DNA of 64,000 nucleotides from an uncultured Eubacteriales bacterium (GCA_948527295.1 CAOSWK010000001.1:141010-205009); one strand, 5' to 3'. Positions 16,101 to 24,657 are shown, counted from the first letter of the stretch. The notes: generated by a model from the sequence alone, not told the origin. Numbers and translations are program-made.

Positions 16101-16640
16101 AATATTCTTGGTGGCGAGCAGCACGGACACATGGCCGACGTGGGCTACGACATGTATCTGAAGCTTTTGGAGAATGCTGTTCGCGTTGAAAAGGGCGACG
16201 CACCGGCAAAATTAGAGGTCGAGTGCCTTGTGGACGTCCAGGTTAGCGCCCATATTCCGGAACGGTACATCTCGAACGTGAACCAGCGGCTTGATATCTA
16301 TCGCCGCATCTCAGACATCCGCTCGAAGGACGATGCTACGGACGTTTTTGACGAGCTGATTGACCGATTTGGCGATCCGCCCGAGAGTGTGAGCAATCTG
16401 ATTGACATCGCGCTCATTCGCAACACCGCTTCGGACCTCGGGATTTACGAAATCCGCCAGCAGAACAGCACTTTTCTGCTTTTTTCTAACAATTTGGACG
16501 AAAAACTTCTCGAAAAATTCATAAAAACCATGGGCAAGCGAGTCACCATAAAGTCCACTGCAAAGCCGCACGTCTGCGTCACGGTGGACCCCAAGCTCAC
16601 TGTCATCGCCAATCTGAAAGAAATTCTATCGATATCTTAA
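13191..16640 (+). CDS. mfd: Transcription-repair coupling factor
   Basis: Removes RNA polymerase stalled at DNA lesions and recruits UvrA. 1149 residues, full length. Domains in order: the UvrB-like D1 module (residues about 1-330), the CarD-like RNA-polymerase interaction domain near 490-560 ('GDYVVHSLHGIGIFNG'), the RecG-like helicase with Walker A 'LCGDVGFGKTEVALRAAF', the 'DEEQRFGV' box and 'TLSATPIPRTLNMAMSG', then 'QIRGRVGRSERRAFAYF', and the C-terminal TRCF domain. Directly follows pth with its own GAGGG ribosome binding site. Confidence 0.97.
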   Translation: MEFLDKILLKSPTFKSILKVIFDDKNTVGITGLADIHKAHFAHSICKIKDLPALMIVPNEGIAQKMATDLTSMGSRAAVFPARDFNFYNIEGQSTEYEHRRISVLSQILSGQLDIVVATIDAALQFTVPKNTLSTSTFSIGLDTKISPENAVKKLTNCGYTRSDQVDGPGQFSLRGGILDIFSTNSNRPVRIEFWSDTIDSMSFFDIADQRRTKKVDTINITPAHEVVISDTSKLLAKMSKLQKRLESSKSAEKAINTLSAEIECLQNTGNIGSRDKFISLIYDSPGTLLDYLPSNAMIFICEQAKIDEKLRSYQARWEEDLRLYLEDGVLCNGLTSFSLNKSDFLSFIFNKQIVYFDLFLTQSYFSTIDKNIAFNARQTAPWSGSVNLLSEDLSSMSADQSVVILAGNEKAVNRIVFDLTPLCENIQYVLNHENIPNGVKVVTPGMLSAGFEYPEINFSLITYSHAGKAQKIFPKKKNKSTSIYSLSDLHVGDYVVHSLHGIGIFNGVHKLEVQGVAKDYIKISYAKGDTLYVPVTQLDLVDKYIGPSAETRVKLNKLGTSDWQKSKARVKKATQDIAKELIKLYSERMQAKGYAFSEDGELQRDFEAQFEYIETPDQVRCIDEIKADMQRIAPMDRLLCGDVGFGKTEVALRAAFKCVCDSKQCAILVPTTILAWQHFETILSRFRSFPVKIEMLSRFRTPRQQEAILKRLKRGEIDIIVGTHRLVQKDVIFRNLGLVIIDEEQRFGVEQKERFKEIAKNVDILTLSATPIPRTLNMAMSGIRDMSSIEEAPQNRVPVQTYVLEHDQTIINEAIRKELRRGGQVYYMHNSVGSISQAAAALQRQIPEATVGFAHGKMSEQELSRVWQGVIEHKIDILVCTTIIETGVDVANVNTLIIENADRLGLAQLHQIRGRVGRSERRAFAYFTYNRNKVLSEISQKRLAAIREFTEFGSGFKIAMRDLELRGAGNILGGEQHGHMADVGYDMYLKLLENAVRVEKGDAPAKLEVECLVDVQVSAHIPERYISNVNQRLDIYRRISDIRSKDDATDVFDELIDRFGDPPESVSNLIDIALIRNTASDLGIYEIRQQNSTFLLFSNNLDEKLLEKFIKTMGKRVTIKSTAKPHVCVTVDPKLTVIANLKEILSIS

Positions 16641-16647
16641 ATTTTTG

Positions 16648-16676
16648 TGGACATTTTTTGTAAAAAAGTGTATAAT
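16648..16676 (+). promoter_or_regulatory. Probable promoter for the PrsA/SurA-like gene
   Basis: TGGACA, 17-bp spacer, TATAAT, between the mfd stop and the downstream lipoprotein gene. Confidence 0.65.
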
Positions 16677-16768
16677 CTGATTAAAATAATATTTTTGCGC
16701 GGACTTCTGGCTTTTGGCGCGGCGTTTGGCCATGTCTGCGCAGCAAAAAAACGGAGGGTAAAGTAAAA

Positions 16769-17992
16769 ATGAAATTTTTCAAAAAAGGCATTACCATGTT
16801 CTTGGCGCTCGCACTTTGTCTGAATTTTTGCGGCTGCGGTTGTTTCGACAGGTCTTGGGCTATCAAATGCGGCGACGAATCCCTTCCTACTGGGGTTTAC
16901 GTCTTTTTCTTGATGCAGGCTCACCAGGAGGCTATTCAGAAGCTGTCTCAAGACGGCTCCACCACAGACGACATCACCAACGCGACCATCGAGGGTCAGA
17001 GCGCGCCCAATTGGATCGTCGAAAAGGCGCTGAGTATGTGCAAGGACGCTCTTGTTGGCGAAGCGATGTTCTCGGAGATGGGCTTGAGCCTGGCTGAATC
17101 TGATGAAAAGCAAATTCAAGAACTTGTTGACTCCGTCATGTCGTCCTCGGGCACGATGTTTGCAAACTCCGGCATTAGCAGGGCCGACGTGCAGCGCGTG
17201 GTTTCGGCTCAGGTGAAGAGAAGCAAGATTTTCATGGCGATTTACGGCAAAGACGGCTCCAACCCGGTTTCCGACGAAGATCTCAACAAGTATTATAAAG
17301 AGACCTACATGAAGCTCTTGTTCTACTCGAAAATGCCGACTCCTTCGGGCGAGGGCAGCGATGCGAATAATTCTGATTCGGAAAATAAGCCAGAGGGCGA
17401 AAATAACCAGAATCAGCCGGTCGAAACGGAAGAGACTATCCAGAGCGAGCTGAACGGCTATGTTGACGCCATAAACAACGGCAGCAAGACGCTTGATCAG
17501 GTTCGTGAGGAGATCAAAAAGTCTACACCTGCCCAGGCTGGCGCCCCTAGCGACCCGTTGGTCGAGCAGATTATTAATCCGAACTCACCGACCTTGGCTT
17601 CAGAAATCGCAGAGAAGGTCAAGGCCCTCGAAAAGGGCAAGGCCGCCATGGTGACTTTGAACAACATATACTTCTTAATCTACAACGCCGGCGCTCCTAC
17701 GGAGGATCTTGACTTTAGCAAGGATGCGGACGCCGAGCAGAAGCCAGAATCTCAGGATGCAAATCAGGAAAATGCCGATCAGAACACCGAAAACGACTCG
17801 GAGCAAGAGCAAGAATCCGATGAATCCGGCAAAAATAGCAAACGCGATAACATTTTGTCCGAGATGAAGCGCACAGAGTTTGAGGAAAAAATCAAGCAAA
17901 AGCTCGATTCGCTGAGCTTTACCATAAACTATAACGCGCTGAATCAGTTCAACCCGCTGATGTTCAACAAGCTGGTGAACGCCGCCGCGTAG
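16769..17992 (+). CDS. Lipoprotein with SurA-N/PrsA-like fold, probable foldase
   Basis: 407 residues. The signal peptide 'MFLALALCLNFCGCGC' has several possible lipobox Cys residues around 22-27, so it is probably anchored to the outer face of the membrane. Residues 30-185 resemble the helical SurA/PrsA N-domain, including a typical 'PVSDEDLNKYYKETY' segment. I do not see a clear parvulin PPIase core; its place is taken by acidic, low-complexity stretches (about 195-220 and 315-355, rich in Glu, Asn, Gln, Asp). The C-terminal 'FEEKIKQKLDSLSFTIN' matches the end of PrsA-type proteins. Genes of this type usually follow mfd in Clostridia. Ends at a strong terminator. Confidence 0.75.
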   Translation: MKFFKKGITMFLALALCLNFCGCGCFDRSWAIKCGDESLPTGVYVFFLMQAHQEAIQKLSQDGSTTDDITNATIEGQSAPNWIVEKALSMCKDALVGEAMFSEMGLSLAESDEKQIQELVDSVMSSSGTMFANSGISRADVQRVVSAQVKRSKIFMAIYGKDGSNPVSDEDLNKYYKETYMKLLFYSKMPTPSGEGSDANNSDSENKPEGENNQNQPVETEETIQSELNGYVDAINNGSKTLDQVREEIKKSTPAQAGAPSDPLVEQIINPNSPTLASEIAEKVKALEKGKAAMVTLNNIYFLIYNAGAPTEDLDFSKDADAEQKPESQDANQENADQNTENDSEQEQESDESGKNSKRDNILSEMKRTEFEEKIKQKLDSLSFTINYNALNQFNPLMFNKLVNAAA

Positions 17993-18012
17993 CCCCGACA
18001 AAATCAAATAAG

Positions 18013-18046
18013 AAAGGCATTTCTTAATTAAAAGAAATGCCTTTTG
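18013..18046 (+). terminator. Intrinsic terminator
   Basis: AAGGCATTTCTT pairs perfectly with AAGAAATGCCTT around AATTAA and is followed by TTG. The A-rich left side makes it usable in both directions, between the lipoprotein gene and convergent ppa. Confidence 0.88.
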
Positions 18047-18112
18047 CCATGGATGCCATAATTTCGCGGCCCGGCGCATACTATAAAACGGGACGTACCG
18101 ACTGCTCCGCCA

Positions 18113-18640
18113 TTAGCAGAACTTCTTTTTGTACGCCTCGATGCACTGCTCGATGACCCTGCGAGCCTCTCCAGCGCCTTTTATCGACTCTACCGACGTC
18201 TTCTTGCCCTCCAGCTCTTTGTACCGGGTAAAAAAGTGGTTCATCTCGTCAAAAATGTGCCGCGGCAGCTCGCTTATATCCTTGTATCCGTTATACATAG
18301 GGTCCTTAAACGGCACCGCAATGATCTTTTCGTCGTTTTCGCCATCGTCAACCATAGAGAGAATCCCGATAGGATAGCATTTTACCAGCGTTAATGGATA
18401 AACCTCTTCTGAGCAAAGCACCAAAACGTCCAACGGATCGCCATCCTCAGAATACGTCCGCGGAATAAACCCGTAGCTCGCCGGATATTGCATCGAAGTA
18501 TACAACACGCGGTCCAAAGTCAGCATTCCAGTCTGCTTGTCCAGCTCATATTTCGTCTTGCAGCCCCGCGGAATCTCGATAACGGCCATAAAACTGCTCG
18601 CAGAAACCCGCTCGGCGCTCATATCATGCCAAATATTCAT
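18113..18640 (-). CDS. ppa: Family I inorganic pyrophosphatase
   Basis: Hydrolyses pyrophosphate to drive biosynthetic reactions in the cytoplasm. 175 residues, typical length. The signature 'DGDPLDVLVL' with its metal-binding Asp residues is intact, as are 'EIPRGCKTKYELDKQTG', 'YPASYGFIPRT' and 'VPFKDP'. Many Clostridia use the family II enzyme or membrane pyrophosphatase, so a family I enzyme is of mild interest. It is divergent from the DUF3048 gene and convergent with the lipoprotein gene. Confidence 0.95.
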   Translation of the reverse strand: MNIWHDMSAERVSASSFMAVIEIPRGCKTKYELDKQTGMLTLDRVLYTSMQYPASYGFIPRTYSEDGDPLDVLVLCSEEVYPLTLVKCYPIGILSMVDDGENDEKIIAVPFKDPMYNGYKDISELPRHIFDEMNHFFTRYKELEGKKTSVESIKGAGEARRVIEQCIEAYKKKFC

Positions 18641-18772
18641 ATTACAGCTCCTTCAAAAAATCTCGATACGACCATTATACCACACATTTCGGCTATTTGT
18701 AAATTAATTTTGATAAAATCTGTAAAAAAGCCTAATTTTCACATTAAAAATCACATATTTGGAGGCCAAAAA

Positions 18773-19822
18773 ATGAAAAATATGTCAAAAATCGTTGTTG
18801 TGGCAGTTTTTCCCATTATAATTATTGTTGCAGCTGCCGGATTCTTTTTTCTAAATCAGAAAAATAATTCCGTTACAGAATATTCACAAAGCGAGGAAAT
18901 CCGTGTTGAAAACCCGAGTAAAAACCCTCTGACCGGGCTTCCTATCGACGCTGACAAGGTGAATAACCGTCCTGTAGCCATCATGATAAACAATCTGCAT
19001 TCCGGACAGCCCCTCCTAGGCGTCACAGAGGCAGATCTCATGTACGAATGTCCCACAGAAGGCGGCATAACGCGGATTTTGAGCGTGTTTAAAGATCCCT
19101 CTGCAGTGCCGGCCATCGGCAGCGTGCGCAGTTCTCGGCCGTATTTCATCAGCATTGCTAAGAGCCTCGACGCCATCTACGTCCACCTGGGCGGCAGCAC
19201 GCACGCTTACGGCATTCTGAAGAGCGGCTACATCGATTCTATCGACCTTATCAAGGGTCAGTTCATGTGGCGAGACCCGGCCAGACGCAACAATCTGGGT
19301 CTCGAGCACAGTGCCTTAACGTCTGGCGAGAAGCTCGGCGAGGGCATCAAAGCCCACGGATTTCGCACTCAGTGGAACAAAGATTACTCCTACCCGCAGA
19401 GATTCGGCGATGATTCGCAAGTTTTAGGCGGCACGACCGCTACAAAGGTCACCGCCAAGTTTTCAGGCTACAAGAGCACCGTTTTTGCCTACGACGAGCC
19501 CACTCAGACCTACCTGATTTCCCAATTTAATCGGCCCCAGATGGACGACAACGTCAAAAGGCAGAACAGCAAGCCAAACATCATTTTGATGAACGTTTCG
19601 GGCCAAAACATCGATAATACCGAGCTTCTCGCGCTCGACATCATCGGCCGCGGCACCGGAAAATACATCTCCCACGGCAAATGCATCGACATCACCTGGT
19701 CCCGAGATACCGATACATCGCCATTCTCCTACTTCACTAACGACGGAACCCCGCTCACAATGCTGCCCGGCAAGATATACACCTGTCTGCTAGCTCAGTG
19801 GGCTCGCGCGGACATTGAGTAA
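18773..19822 (+). CDS. DUF3048 (YerB-like) membrane-anchored protein
   Basis: 349 residues from the ATG at 18773, which GGAGG precedes by 7 nt. A longer frame is open upstream but has no ribosome binding site and overlaps ppa. One N-terminal transmembrane or uncleaved signal segment ('VVVAVFPIIIIVAAAGFFF') puts the rest outside the cell. The outer domain shows DUF3048 hallmarks: 'NPLTGLP', 'RPVAIMINN', 'DLMYECPTEGGITRILSVF', 'IGSVRSSRPYF' and 'YVHLGGS'. The family (YerB in Bacillus) has no established biochemical role as far as I know. Ends at a terminator shared with serS. Confidence 0.9.
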   Translation: MKNMSKIVVVAVFPIIIIVAAAGFFFLNQKNNSVTEYSQSEEIRVENPSKNPLTGLPIDADKVNNRPVAIMINNLHSGQPLLGVTEADLMYECPTEGGITRILSVFKDPSAVPAIGSVRSSRPYFISIAKSLDAIYVHLGGSTHAYGILKSGYIDSIDLIKGQFMWRDPARRNNLGLEHSALTSGEKLGEGIKAHGFRTQWNKDYSYPQRFGDDSQVLGGTTATKVTAKFSGYKSTVFAYDEPTQTYLISQFNRPQMDDNVKRQNSKPNIILMNVSGQNIDNTELLALDIIGRGTGKYISHGKCIDITWSRDTDTSPFSYFTNDGTPLTMLPGKIYTCLLAQWARADIE

Positions 19823-19844
19823 CCTCGTCAAATCAAATAAAGAA

Positions 19845-19871
19845 AGAGCATCCGATTGAGATGCTCTTTTT
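19845..19871 (+). terminator. Intrinsic terminator after the DUF3048 gene
   Basis: AGAGCATC pairs with GATGCTCT around CGATTGA and is followed by TTTTTG. Left-side A residues could allow use for serS in the other direction. Confidence 0.88.
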
Positions 19872-19882
19872 GTAGTCATGCG

Positions 19883-19906
19883 GCGGCGCGCGGTATAGTG
19901 CGCCGC
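19883..19906. repeat. Conserved-loop hairpin, copy 1
   Basis: GCGGCGC-[GCGGTATAGT]-GCGCCGC: a perfect 7-bp stem with a 10-nt loop. It abuts the serS stop codon (19907) without a gap. The same loop with other 7-bp stems occurs at 41209-41232 and, inverted, at 56169-56192. Confidence 0.85.
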
Positions 19907-21178
19907 TTAGCCGATTCTATTCACGTTCATATAAGGCCTCAAAACCTCCGGAACCGTCACACTGCCATCCGACTCTTGGTAATTCTCTAAAATCGCCGCC
20001 ACAGTGCGACCTACAGCCAGTCCAGAGCCATTCAAAGTATGCACAAACTTGGCCTTGTCAGCTTTGTCATCCTTAAACCGAATCGACGCCCGCCGCGCCT
20101 GATAATCCTCACAGTTCGAGCAAGACGAAATCTCAACATACCGGTCGTAAGAGGGCATCCAGACCTCCACATCGTACGTCTTGGCCGCGCAAAAGCCCAA
20201 ATCTCCGGTAGAAAGGCAAACCACCCGATACGGCAACCCCAAAAGCTGCAAAACATTCTCCGCATCCGCCGTCAGCTTCTCCAGCTCATCGTAAGAGGCG
20301 TCCGGCCGCGCAAATTTCACCATCTCGACCTTGTTAAACTGGTGCTGACGCACCAACCCGCGAGTATCCCTGCCCGCAGACCCAGCCTCAGCCCGAAAAC
20401 ACGCCGAATACGCGCAATATTTTATAGGCAAAGCGTTTCCATCCAGAATTTCCTCGCGATGGTAGTTCGTCAGCGGAATCTCCGCCGTAGAAATCAAAAA
20501 ATAATCGTCATTCGCAAGCTTAAATGCATCTTCTTCAAACTTTGGAAGCTGTCCCGTACCCGTCATAGCGTCACGATTAACTATGTCCGGCGGCAAAATC
20601 TCAGTGTATCCGCGGCTTGTGTGAGTATCCAAAAAAAAGTTTATGATCGCGCGCTCAAGCCGTGCGCCAAGGCCTCTGTAAAAGTGAAACCTCGCGCCGG
20701 TAACCTTGGCAGCCCGCTTCGGGTCTAAAATATTCAGGTCTCTACCCAAGTCCCAATGCGCCTTCGGAGAAAATCCAAAATCTCTAGGCTCGCCCCAACG
20801 CCGAACTTCGACGTTATCGGAATCATCAACACCCATCGGCACGGTCTCATTCGGGACATTCGGAATAGCAAGAAGCCGATCCCTCAAGCTTTTTGCGACA
20901 TCACTAAGCTCCCCGTCCAAACCCGAGATCTCATCGGACAAAACCTTCATCTCCCGCATCACTTGCGACGTATCCTCGCCATTTTTCTTCATCTGCGGAA
21001 TCTTCTTCGTCACCGCGTTCTGCTCGGACTTCATCGCCTCAACCTTAGCCGTCAACTCCCGCCGAACTCTGTCAAGCCGCAGAATTTCGTCAATCTCCGC
21101 ATCCATATTCGCGTTGCGGCTCTTCATCGCGGCCTTCACCACGTCCGGATTCTCGCGAATAAACTTTATATCAAGCAT
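19907..21178 (-). CDS. serS: Seryl-tRNA synthetase
   Basis: Charges tRNA-Ser (and tRNA-Sec). 423 residues. The N-terminal long coiled-coil arm that grips the tRNA extra arm is at about residues 30-100, followed by the class II core: motif 2 'FRAEAGSAGRDTRGLVRQHQ', the serine-binding 'TAEIPLTNYH', and motif 3 'LNGSGLAVGRTVAAILENYQ'. It follows parB 12 bp downstream on the same strand, so it is probably co-transcribed with parA-parB. A tRNA-Ser(CGA) gene is present at 58 kb. No T-box leader is possible within the short gap. Confidence 0.97.
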   Translation of the reverse strand: MLDIKFIRENPDVVKAAMKSRNANMDAEIDEILRLDRVRRELTAKVEAMKSEQNAVTKKIPQMKKNGEDTSQVMREMKVLSDEISGLDGELSDVAKSLRDRLLAIPNVPNETVPMGVDDSDNVEVRRWGEPRDFGFSPKAHWDLGRDLNILDPKRAAKVTGARFHFYRGLGARLERAIINFFLDTHTSRGYTEILPPDIVNRDAMTGTGQLPKFEEDAFKLANDDYFLISTAEIPLTNYHREEILDGNALPIKYCAYSACFRAEAGSAGRDTRGLVRQHQFNKVEMVKFARPDASYDELEKLTADAENVLQLLGLPYRVVCLSTGDLGFCAAKTYDVEVWMPSYDRYVEISSCSNCEDYQARRASIRFKDDKADKAKFVHTLNGSGLAVGRTVAAILENYQESDGSVTVPEVLRPYMNVNRIG

Positions 21179-21190
21179 AAAAGCACTTCC

Positions 21191-22069
21191 TCACAAATTA
21201 ATTTCTCCCAAACCCCGAGCAATACTGGCCAGATCGTCATTGTTATAGAACTCAATCTCGATCACACCTTTGTTTTTGCGCGGTTTTTCCTTAACTTTGA
21301 CCTTCCGACCCAAAATTTCTTTTAACAAAATTTCCACCTCGTCAAAAAAAGGATTCCTCTTCTTCATCGGCTTCGACTTCTTCTTGGAGCCCGTAGTAGA
21401 GGCCTCCAAAAGGTCCTTGCAAATCTTCTCAACCTCTCTGACCGAAAGAAAGTCCTCCACGGCCTTGTTTGCGACCTTCTCGATGTCTGCAGCGTTCTTC
21501 AAACTAAGCAAAGCCCGCGCGTGACCAGAAGTCAAGGCGCCCTCCGAGAGCAAATCTAGCACAGATTGCGGCAGTCCCAATAGTCTGATGGCGTTGGTGA
21601 CGGTCGAGCGGGACTTCCCAACAGTTTTAGCGACTTCGTCCTGCGTGAGATCGTAATTTTCGATCAAAGACTTGTACCCCAAAGCCTCCTCAACGGGCGA
21701 GAGATCTTCGCGCTGCAGGTTTTCTATCAAGGCCAGCTGCATGACTTCGCCATCCGAAAGCTCCCGGATTACAACAGGGACTTCGCTCAGTCCAGCCATC
21801 CGCGAGGCCCTCCAGCGGCGTTCTCCGGCCACTATCTGATAAAATTCTCCACCCGACACAGGCCTCACCAAAAGTGGCTGTAAAACGCCGTGCTGCGCGA
21901 TGGAATCTGCCAACTCCGCCAATGCTTCCTCGTCAAAATCGGTCCTCGGTTGAGCTCTGTTTGGCTCTATTTCGGAGATCTTCAACATCACCGACGCTTT
22001 GTCTCCCGTCGCGTTTTCCAAAAAAATCGCGTCCAGTCCCTTGCCCAGTCCGCCTCTTTTCTTCGCCAT
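21191..22069 (-). CDS. parB: Chromosome-partition protein ParB (Spo0J)
   Basis: Binds parS, spreads as a CTP-dependent clamp and loads SMC near the origin. 292 residues from ATG 22069, which overlaps the parA stop as TGATG. N-terminal 'RGGLGKGLDAIF' is the usual ParA-stimulating start. The CTP-binding motifs are present: 'QPRTDFDEEALAELADSI', 'QHGVLQPLLVRP', 'IVAGERRWRASRMAG' and 'LIENLQREDLSPVEEA'. The HTH region ('TQDEVAKTVGKSRSTVTNAI') and a basic C-terminal dimer domain follow. Three parS sites are nearby. Confidence 0.96.
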   Translation of the reverse strand: MAKKRGGLGKGLDAIFLENATGDKASVMLKISEIEPNRAQPRTDFDEEALAELADSIAQHGVLQPLLVRPVSGGEFYQIVAGERRWRASRMAGLSEVPVVIRELSDGEVMQLALIENLQREDLSPVEEALGYKSLIENYDLTQDEVAKTVGKSRSTVTNAIRLLGLPQSVLDLLSEGALTSGHARALLSLKNAADIEKVANKAVEDFLSVREVEKICKDLLEASTTGSKKKSKPMKKRNPFFDEVEILLKEILGRKVKVKEKPRKNKGVIEIEFYNNDDLASIARGLGEINL

Positions 22070-22851
22070 CACTTGCCATCTCCCCTCTTCTTGGCGCGCT
22101 TTATGAGCTCCTTCGCCAGCTTCAAGTACGCGCGCGAGCCCTTTCCGTGCTTATCATAATATATGGCCGGCTTCCCAAAGCTCGGCGCTTCCGAAAGCTT
22201 CACCGTCCGCGGAATGAACGTCTTGAACACCTTCTGATCGAAATAATTCTTGACTTCCTCGGCCACCTGCTGATTCAGCTTGAGTCGCGCATCGAACATC
22301 GTCAAAAGCACGCCCTCCACGTCCAAATCCGGATTATAAGTCCGCTTAACCAGGCGCACCGTGCTCATCAGCTGAGAAAGCCCCTCCAAAGCGTAAAACT
22401 CGCACTGAATCGGCACCAAAATGGAATCGCAAAAACTCAAAGCATTCGTGGTGATCAGCCCCAAAGAGGGCGGGCAATCAATAATAATGTAATCATACGA
22501 ACGCAGAACTGGCGCGATTGCTTGGCTCAACTTCGACTCTCGATTCTCCAAATTCGCTAACTCAATCTCCGCCCCGGCCAAATCTATGTTCGCAGGCAAA
22601 ATGTCCAAATTATCGAAGCCCGTCTTGATAATGGCCTCATTGACCCTGTCCACATCGAGCAAAACGTTATAAACCGAGCACTTCAGCTTCGCCTTGTCAA
22701 CCCCCACGCCGCTCGTCGTGTTGCCCTGCGGATCCATGTCCACCAGCAAAACTTTTTCCCTAGACTTTCCCAAAGCGGCCGCCAAATTCACCGCCGTCGT
22801 GGTCTTTCCCACGCCACCTTTTTGGTTCGTTATCGCGATTATCTTCTTCAT
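22069..22851 (-). CDS. parA: Chromosome-partition ATPase ParA (Soj)
   Basis: ATPase that works with ParB in origin segregation and, in Bacillus, regulates DnaA. 260 residues. I choose ATG 22851 ('MKKIIAITNQKGGVGKTTT') after a GGGGG ribosome binding site; an in-frame GTG at 22872 has none. Deviant Walker A 'KGGVGKTT', Walker A' 'LLVDMDPQGNTTSG' and 'DYIIIDCPPSLG' are intact. First gene of the parA-parB-serS unit; a promoter and a parS site lie just upstream. Confidence 0.96.
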   Translation of the reverse strand: MKKIIAITNQKGGVGKTTTAVNLAAALGKSREKVLLVDMDPQGNTTSGVGVDKAKLKCSVYNVLLDVDRVNEAIIKTGFDNLDILPANIDLAGAEIELANLENRESKLSQAIAPVLRSYDYIIIDCPPSLGLITTNALSFCDSILVPIQCEFYALEGLSQLMSTVRLVKRTYNPDLDVEGVLLTMFDARLKLNQQVAEEVKNYFDQKVFKTFIPRTVKLSEAPSFGKPAIYYDKHGKGSRAYLKLAKELIKRAKKRGDGK

Positions 22852-22883
22852 CGTGCGCCCCCTTTTTTTCACGGTTTACACTA

Positions 22884-22911
22884 ATTATACCACACACAAA
22901 ATTTTTTGCAA
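22884..22911 (-). promoter_or_regulatory. Probable promoter of parA-parB-serS
   Basis: On the minus strand TTGCAA, 16-bp spacer, TATAAT, about 30 nt before parA. A parS site (22925-22940) sits immediately upstream, so ParB binding could affect this promoter. Confidence 0.65.
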
Positions 22912-22924
22912 GAAAAATCTCAAA

Positions 22925-22940
22925 AGTTTCACGTGAAACA
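22925..22940. promoter_or_regulatory. parS site 1
   Basis: AGTTTCACGTGAAACA differs from the consensus TGTTTCACGTGAAACA only at the first base. Lies between parA and noc, 26 bp from the next site. Confidence 0.9.
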
Positions 22941-22965
22941 TTGCAAACCTGGGCGCAAAAAAAGA

Positions 22966-22981
22966 TGTTTCACGTGAAACA
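22966..22981. promoter_or_regulatory. parS site 2
   Basis: TGTTTCACGTGAAACA, a perfect palindromic match to the Firmicute parS consensus, between parA and noc. Confidence 0.95.
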
Positions 22982-23001
22982 TCTTTGACTCAAACCAAAA
23001 A

Positions 23002-23826
23002 TTATGCACTTTCAACCTTGTTAGACCCCCGTATCTTCGGGATTTTAACCATATATTCCAAATATTCATCCGTCTCGTTGTGAATATACTGTACGCCCTC
23101 CCGAGATATCCTCATCAAGTCCAAAGCGTCATTGATAGCATTTTTAAAAAAGTTTAAATCTTTAACAACAAATTTTTTATCAGAATTTTCAAAAGATCCT
23201 AACACGTCGCCCTTCAAAATTGATTCAATTAAAGCTTCCGTGTCCAACACATTTAGATTTTTTTCAGCTATTTTTTTTATCATCAATTTGCGTTGTTCCT
23301 TGCTTTCAAGCTTTAAAATGGCTCTAGCATGCCGCTCGCTCAAGTTTGCCTTTTTTATCAATGCTCGTTCTTCGTCATCCAGCTTCAAGAGTCTTAATTT
23401 GTTCGCGATCGTCGACTGCTTTTTACCTAATTTTTTCGCGACTAATTCTTGCGTCAATCCCCAAATTTCAATCAAATTCCGCATCGCTTCGGCCTCTTCA
23501 AACATGTTCAAATTCGCTCGCTGCAAATTTTCTAATAAAGCAAAAACCGCCGCCTGAGTCTCGTCGCAATCCAAAATCACGCACGGAACCGTCTTGAAGC
23601 CCGCCATTATCGCCGCCCGAAGCCGCCTCTCTCCTGCAACTAACTCAAATTTAGATGCAAAAACCCGTCTAACCGAAATCGGCTGCAAGATCCCATTTTC
23701 CCTGATGCTCCGAGAAAGTCCCGCCAGAGCTTCTTTAGAGAAGCAAACCCTCGGTTGAGATCGGCTCGGCTCAATCTGAATCACCGGTATGCTGCGAATT
23801 TTGCCCGAATTTTGAAAACAAAACAA
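23002..23826 (-). CDS. noc: ParB paralogue, Noc-type nucleoid occlusion protein
   Basis: 274 residues, TTG start at 23826 with GGGGGA 6-7 nt upstream. It has the same architecture as ParB: 'QPRVCFSKEALAGLSRSIRENGILQPISV', 'LVAGERRLRAAIMAGFKTVPCVIL', 'ALLENLQRANLNMFEEAEAM', then an HTH ('TQELVAKKLGKKQSTIANKL') and 'LSERHARAILKL'. A second ParB-family gene between rsmG and parA is where Noc lies in Bacillus. I saw no ATTTCCCGGGAAAT-type Noc site in the window, so whether it binds parS or its own site is open. Confidence 0.85.
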   Translation of the reverse strand: MFCFQNSGKIRSIPVIQIEPSRSQPRVCFSKEALAGLSRSIRENGILQPISVRRVFASKFELVAGERRLRAAIMAGFKTVPCVILDCDETQAAVFALLENLQRANLNMFEEAEAMRNLIEIWGLTQELVAKKLGKKQSTIANKLRLLKLDDEERALIKKANLSERHARAILKLESKEQRKLMIKKIAEKNLNVLDTEALIESILKGDVLGSFENSDKKFVVKDLNFFKNAINDALDLMRISREGVQYIHNETDEYLEYMVKIPKIRGSNKVESA

Positions 23827-23941
23827 AAGAATTCCCCCTGCGCAACGCTGATTTACCTCGATGATAACATAAAAAAAAAGAATTTCTTACCCTTTTGTGT
23901 AGGTAAAAAATTTTTCTATTTTCGAAATTTAATTATGCTTA

Positions 23942-24655
23942 TTATAATGGTTTTTTCTTAATTTTAGCGATATTTCGAGGATAAATATCCGAATTTTTCG
24001 CCACTTTCTTAAAAACAATTATATTTCGATCATTCTCAGTCACCAAATTAAAGCTTTTTTGTGTGAAAATCTCTGCGTTTAAAACCTTTATAGAATTTTG
24101 GGCTAAACCCAGCTCAGACTGGGCATTTTTACCCTTTAGCGCAACAAAAACTCCGCCAACTTTCACAAACGGCATGCAATACTCCAGCAAAACATATAAA
24201 GGCGCAACTGCCCGTGATACTGCCATATCAAAGCATTCTCGCAAATTCTCCTCTTGAGCTGCTTCTTCCGCCCTATCGTGAATTAATTTCACATCAACTT
24301 TCAAATAATCTTTCAACGCTTCCAAAAACTTAATTCGCTTGTTAAGGCTATCGAGCAGCGTTAAGTCAACATCCGGTCGTACAATCTTGATGGGGACTCC
24401 TGGGAATCCCGCTCCAGTGCCGACGTCTATAACAGCTGCTCCGTTTGGAATTTCAACTGCATTAAGCGTTAATAAGCTGTCCAAAAAGTGCTTAACGGCG
24501 ATTTCTCGCGGTTCTGTTATGGCCGTCAAGTTCATTTTTTTGTTCCATTCTATTAACAAATTCGCATATTTCTCAAATTTTTCGACCATTTGCTCTGATA
24601 TCTCTATTTTACTTTTTTTCAATATTTGCTCAAATTCAACAAAGTGATTCGCCAT
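23942..24655 (-). CDS. rsmG: 16S rRNA m7G527 methyltransferase
   Basis: Methylates N7 of G527 in 16S rRNA (GidB). 237 residues from ATG 24655, preceded by AAGGAG; the longer frame to 24691 would overlap mnmG. Motifs: 'NKKMNLTAITEPREIAVKHFLDS' region (shortened here to the NLTAI and KHFLDSL core), 'VIDVGTGAGFPGVPIKI' for SAM binding, and 'DMAVSRAVAPL'. Sits in the canonical order mnmE-mnmG-rsmG-noc-parA-parB. Confidence 0.95.
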   Translation of the reverse strand: MANHFVEFEQILKKSKIEISEQMVEKFEKYANLLIEWNKKMNLTAITEPREIAVKHFLDSLLTLNAVEIPNGAAVIDVGTGAGFPGVPIKIVRPDVDLTLLDSLNKRIKFLEALKDYLKVDVKLIHDRAEEAAQEENLRECFDMAVSRAVAPLYVLLEYCMPFVKVGGVFVALKGKNAQSELGLAQNSIKVLNAEIFTQKSFNLVTENDRNIIVFKKVAKNSDIYPRNIAKIKKKPL

Positions 24656-24657
24656 TT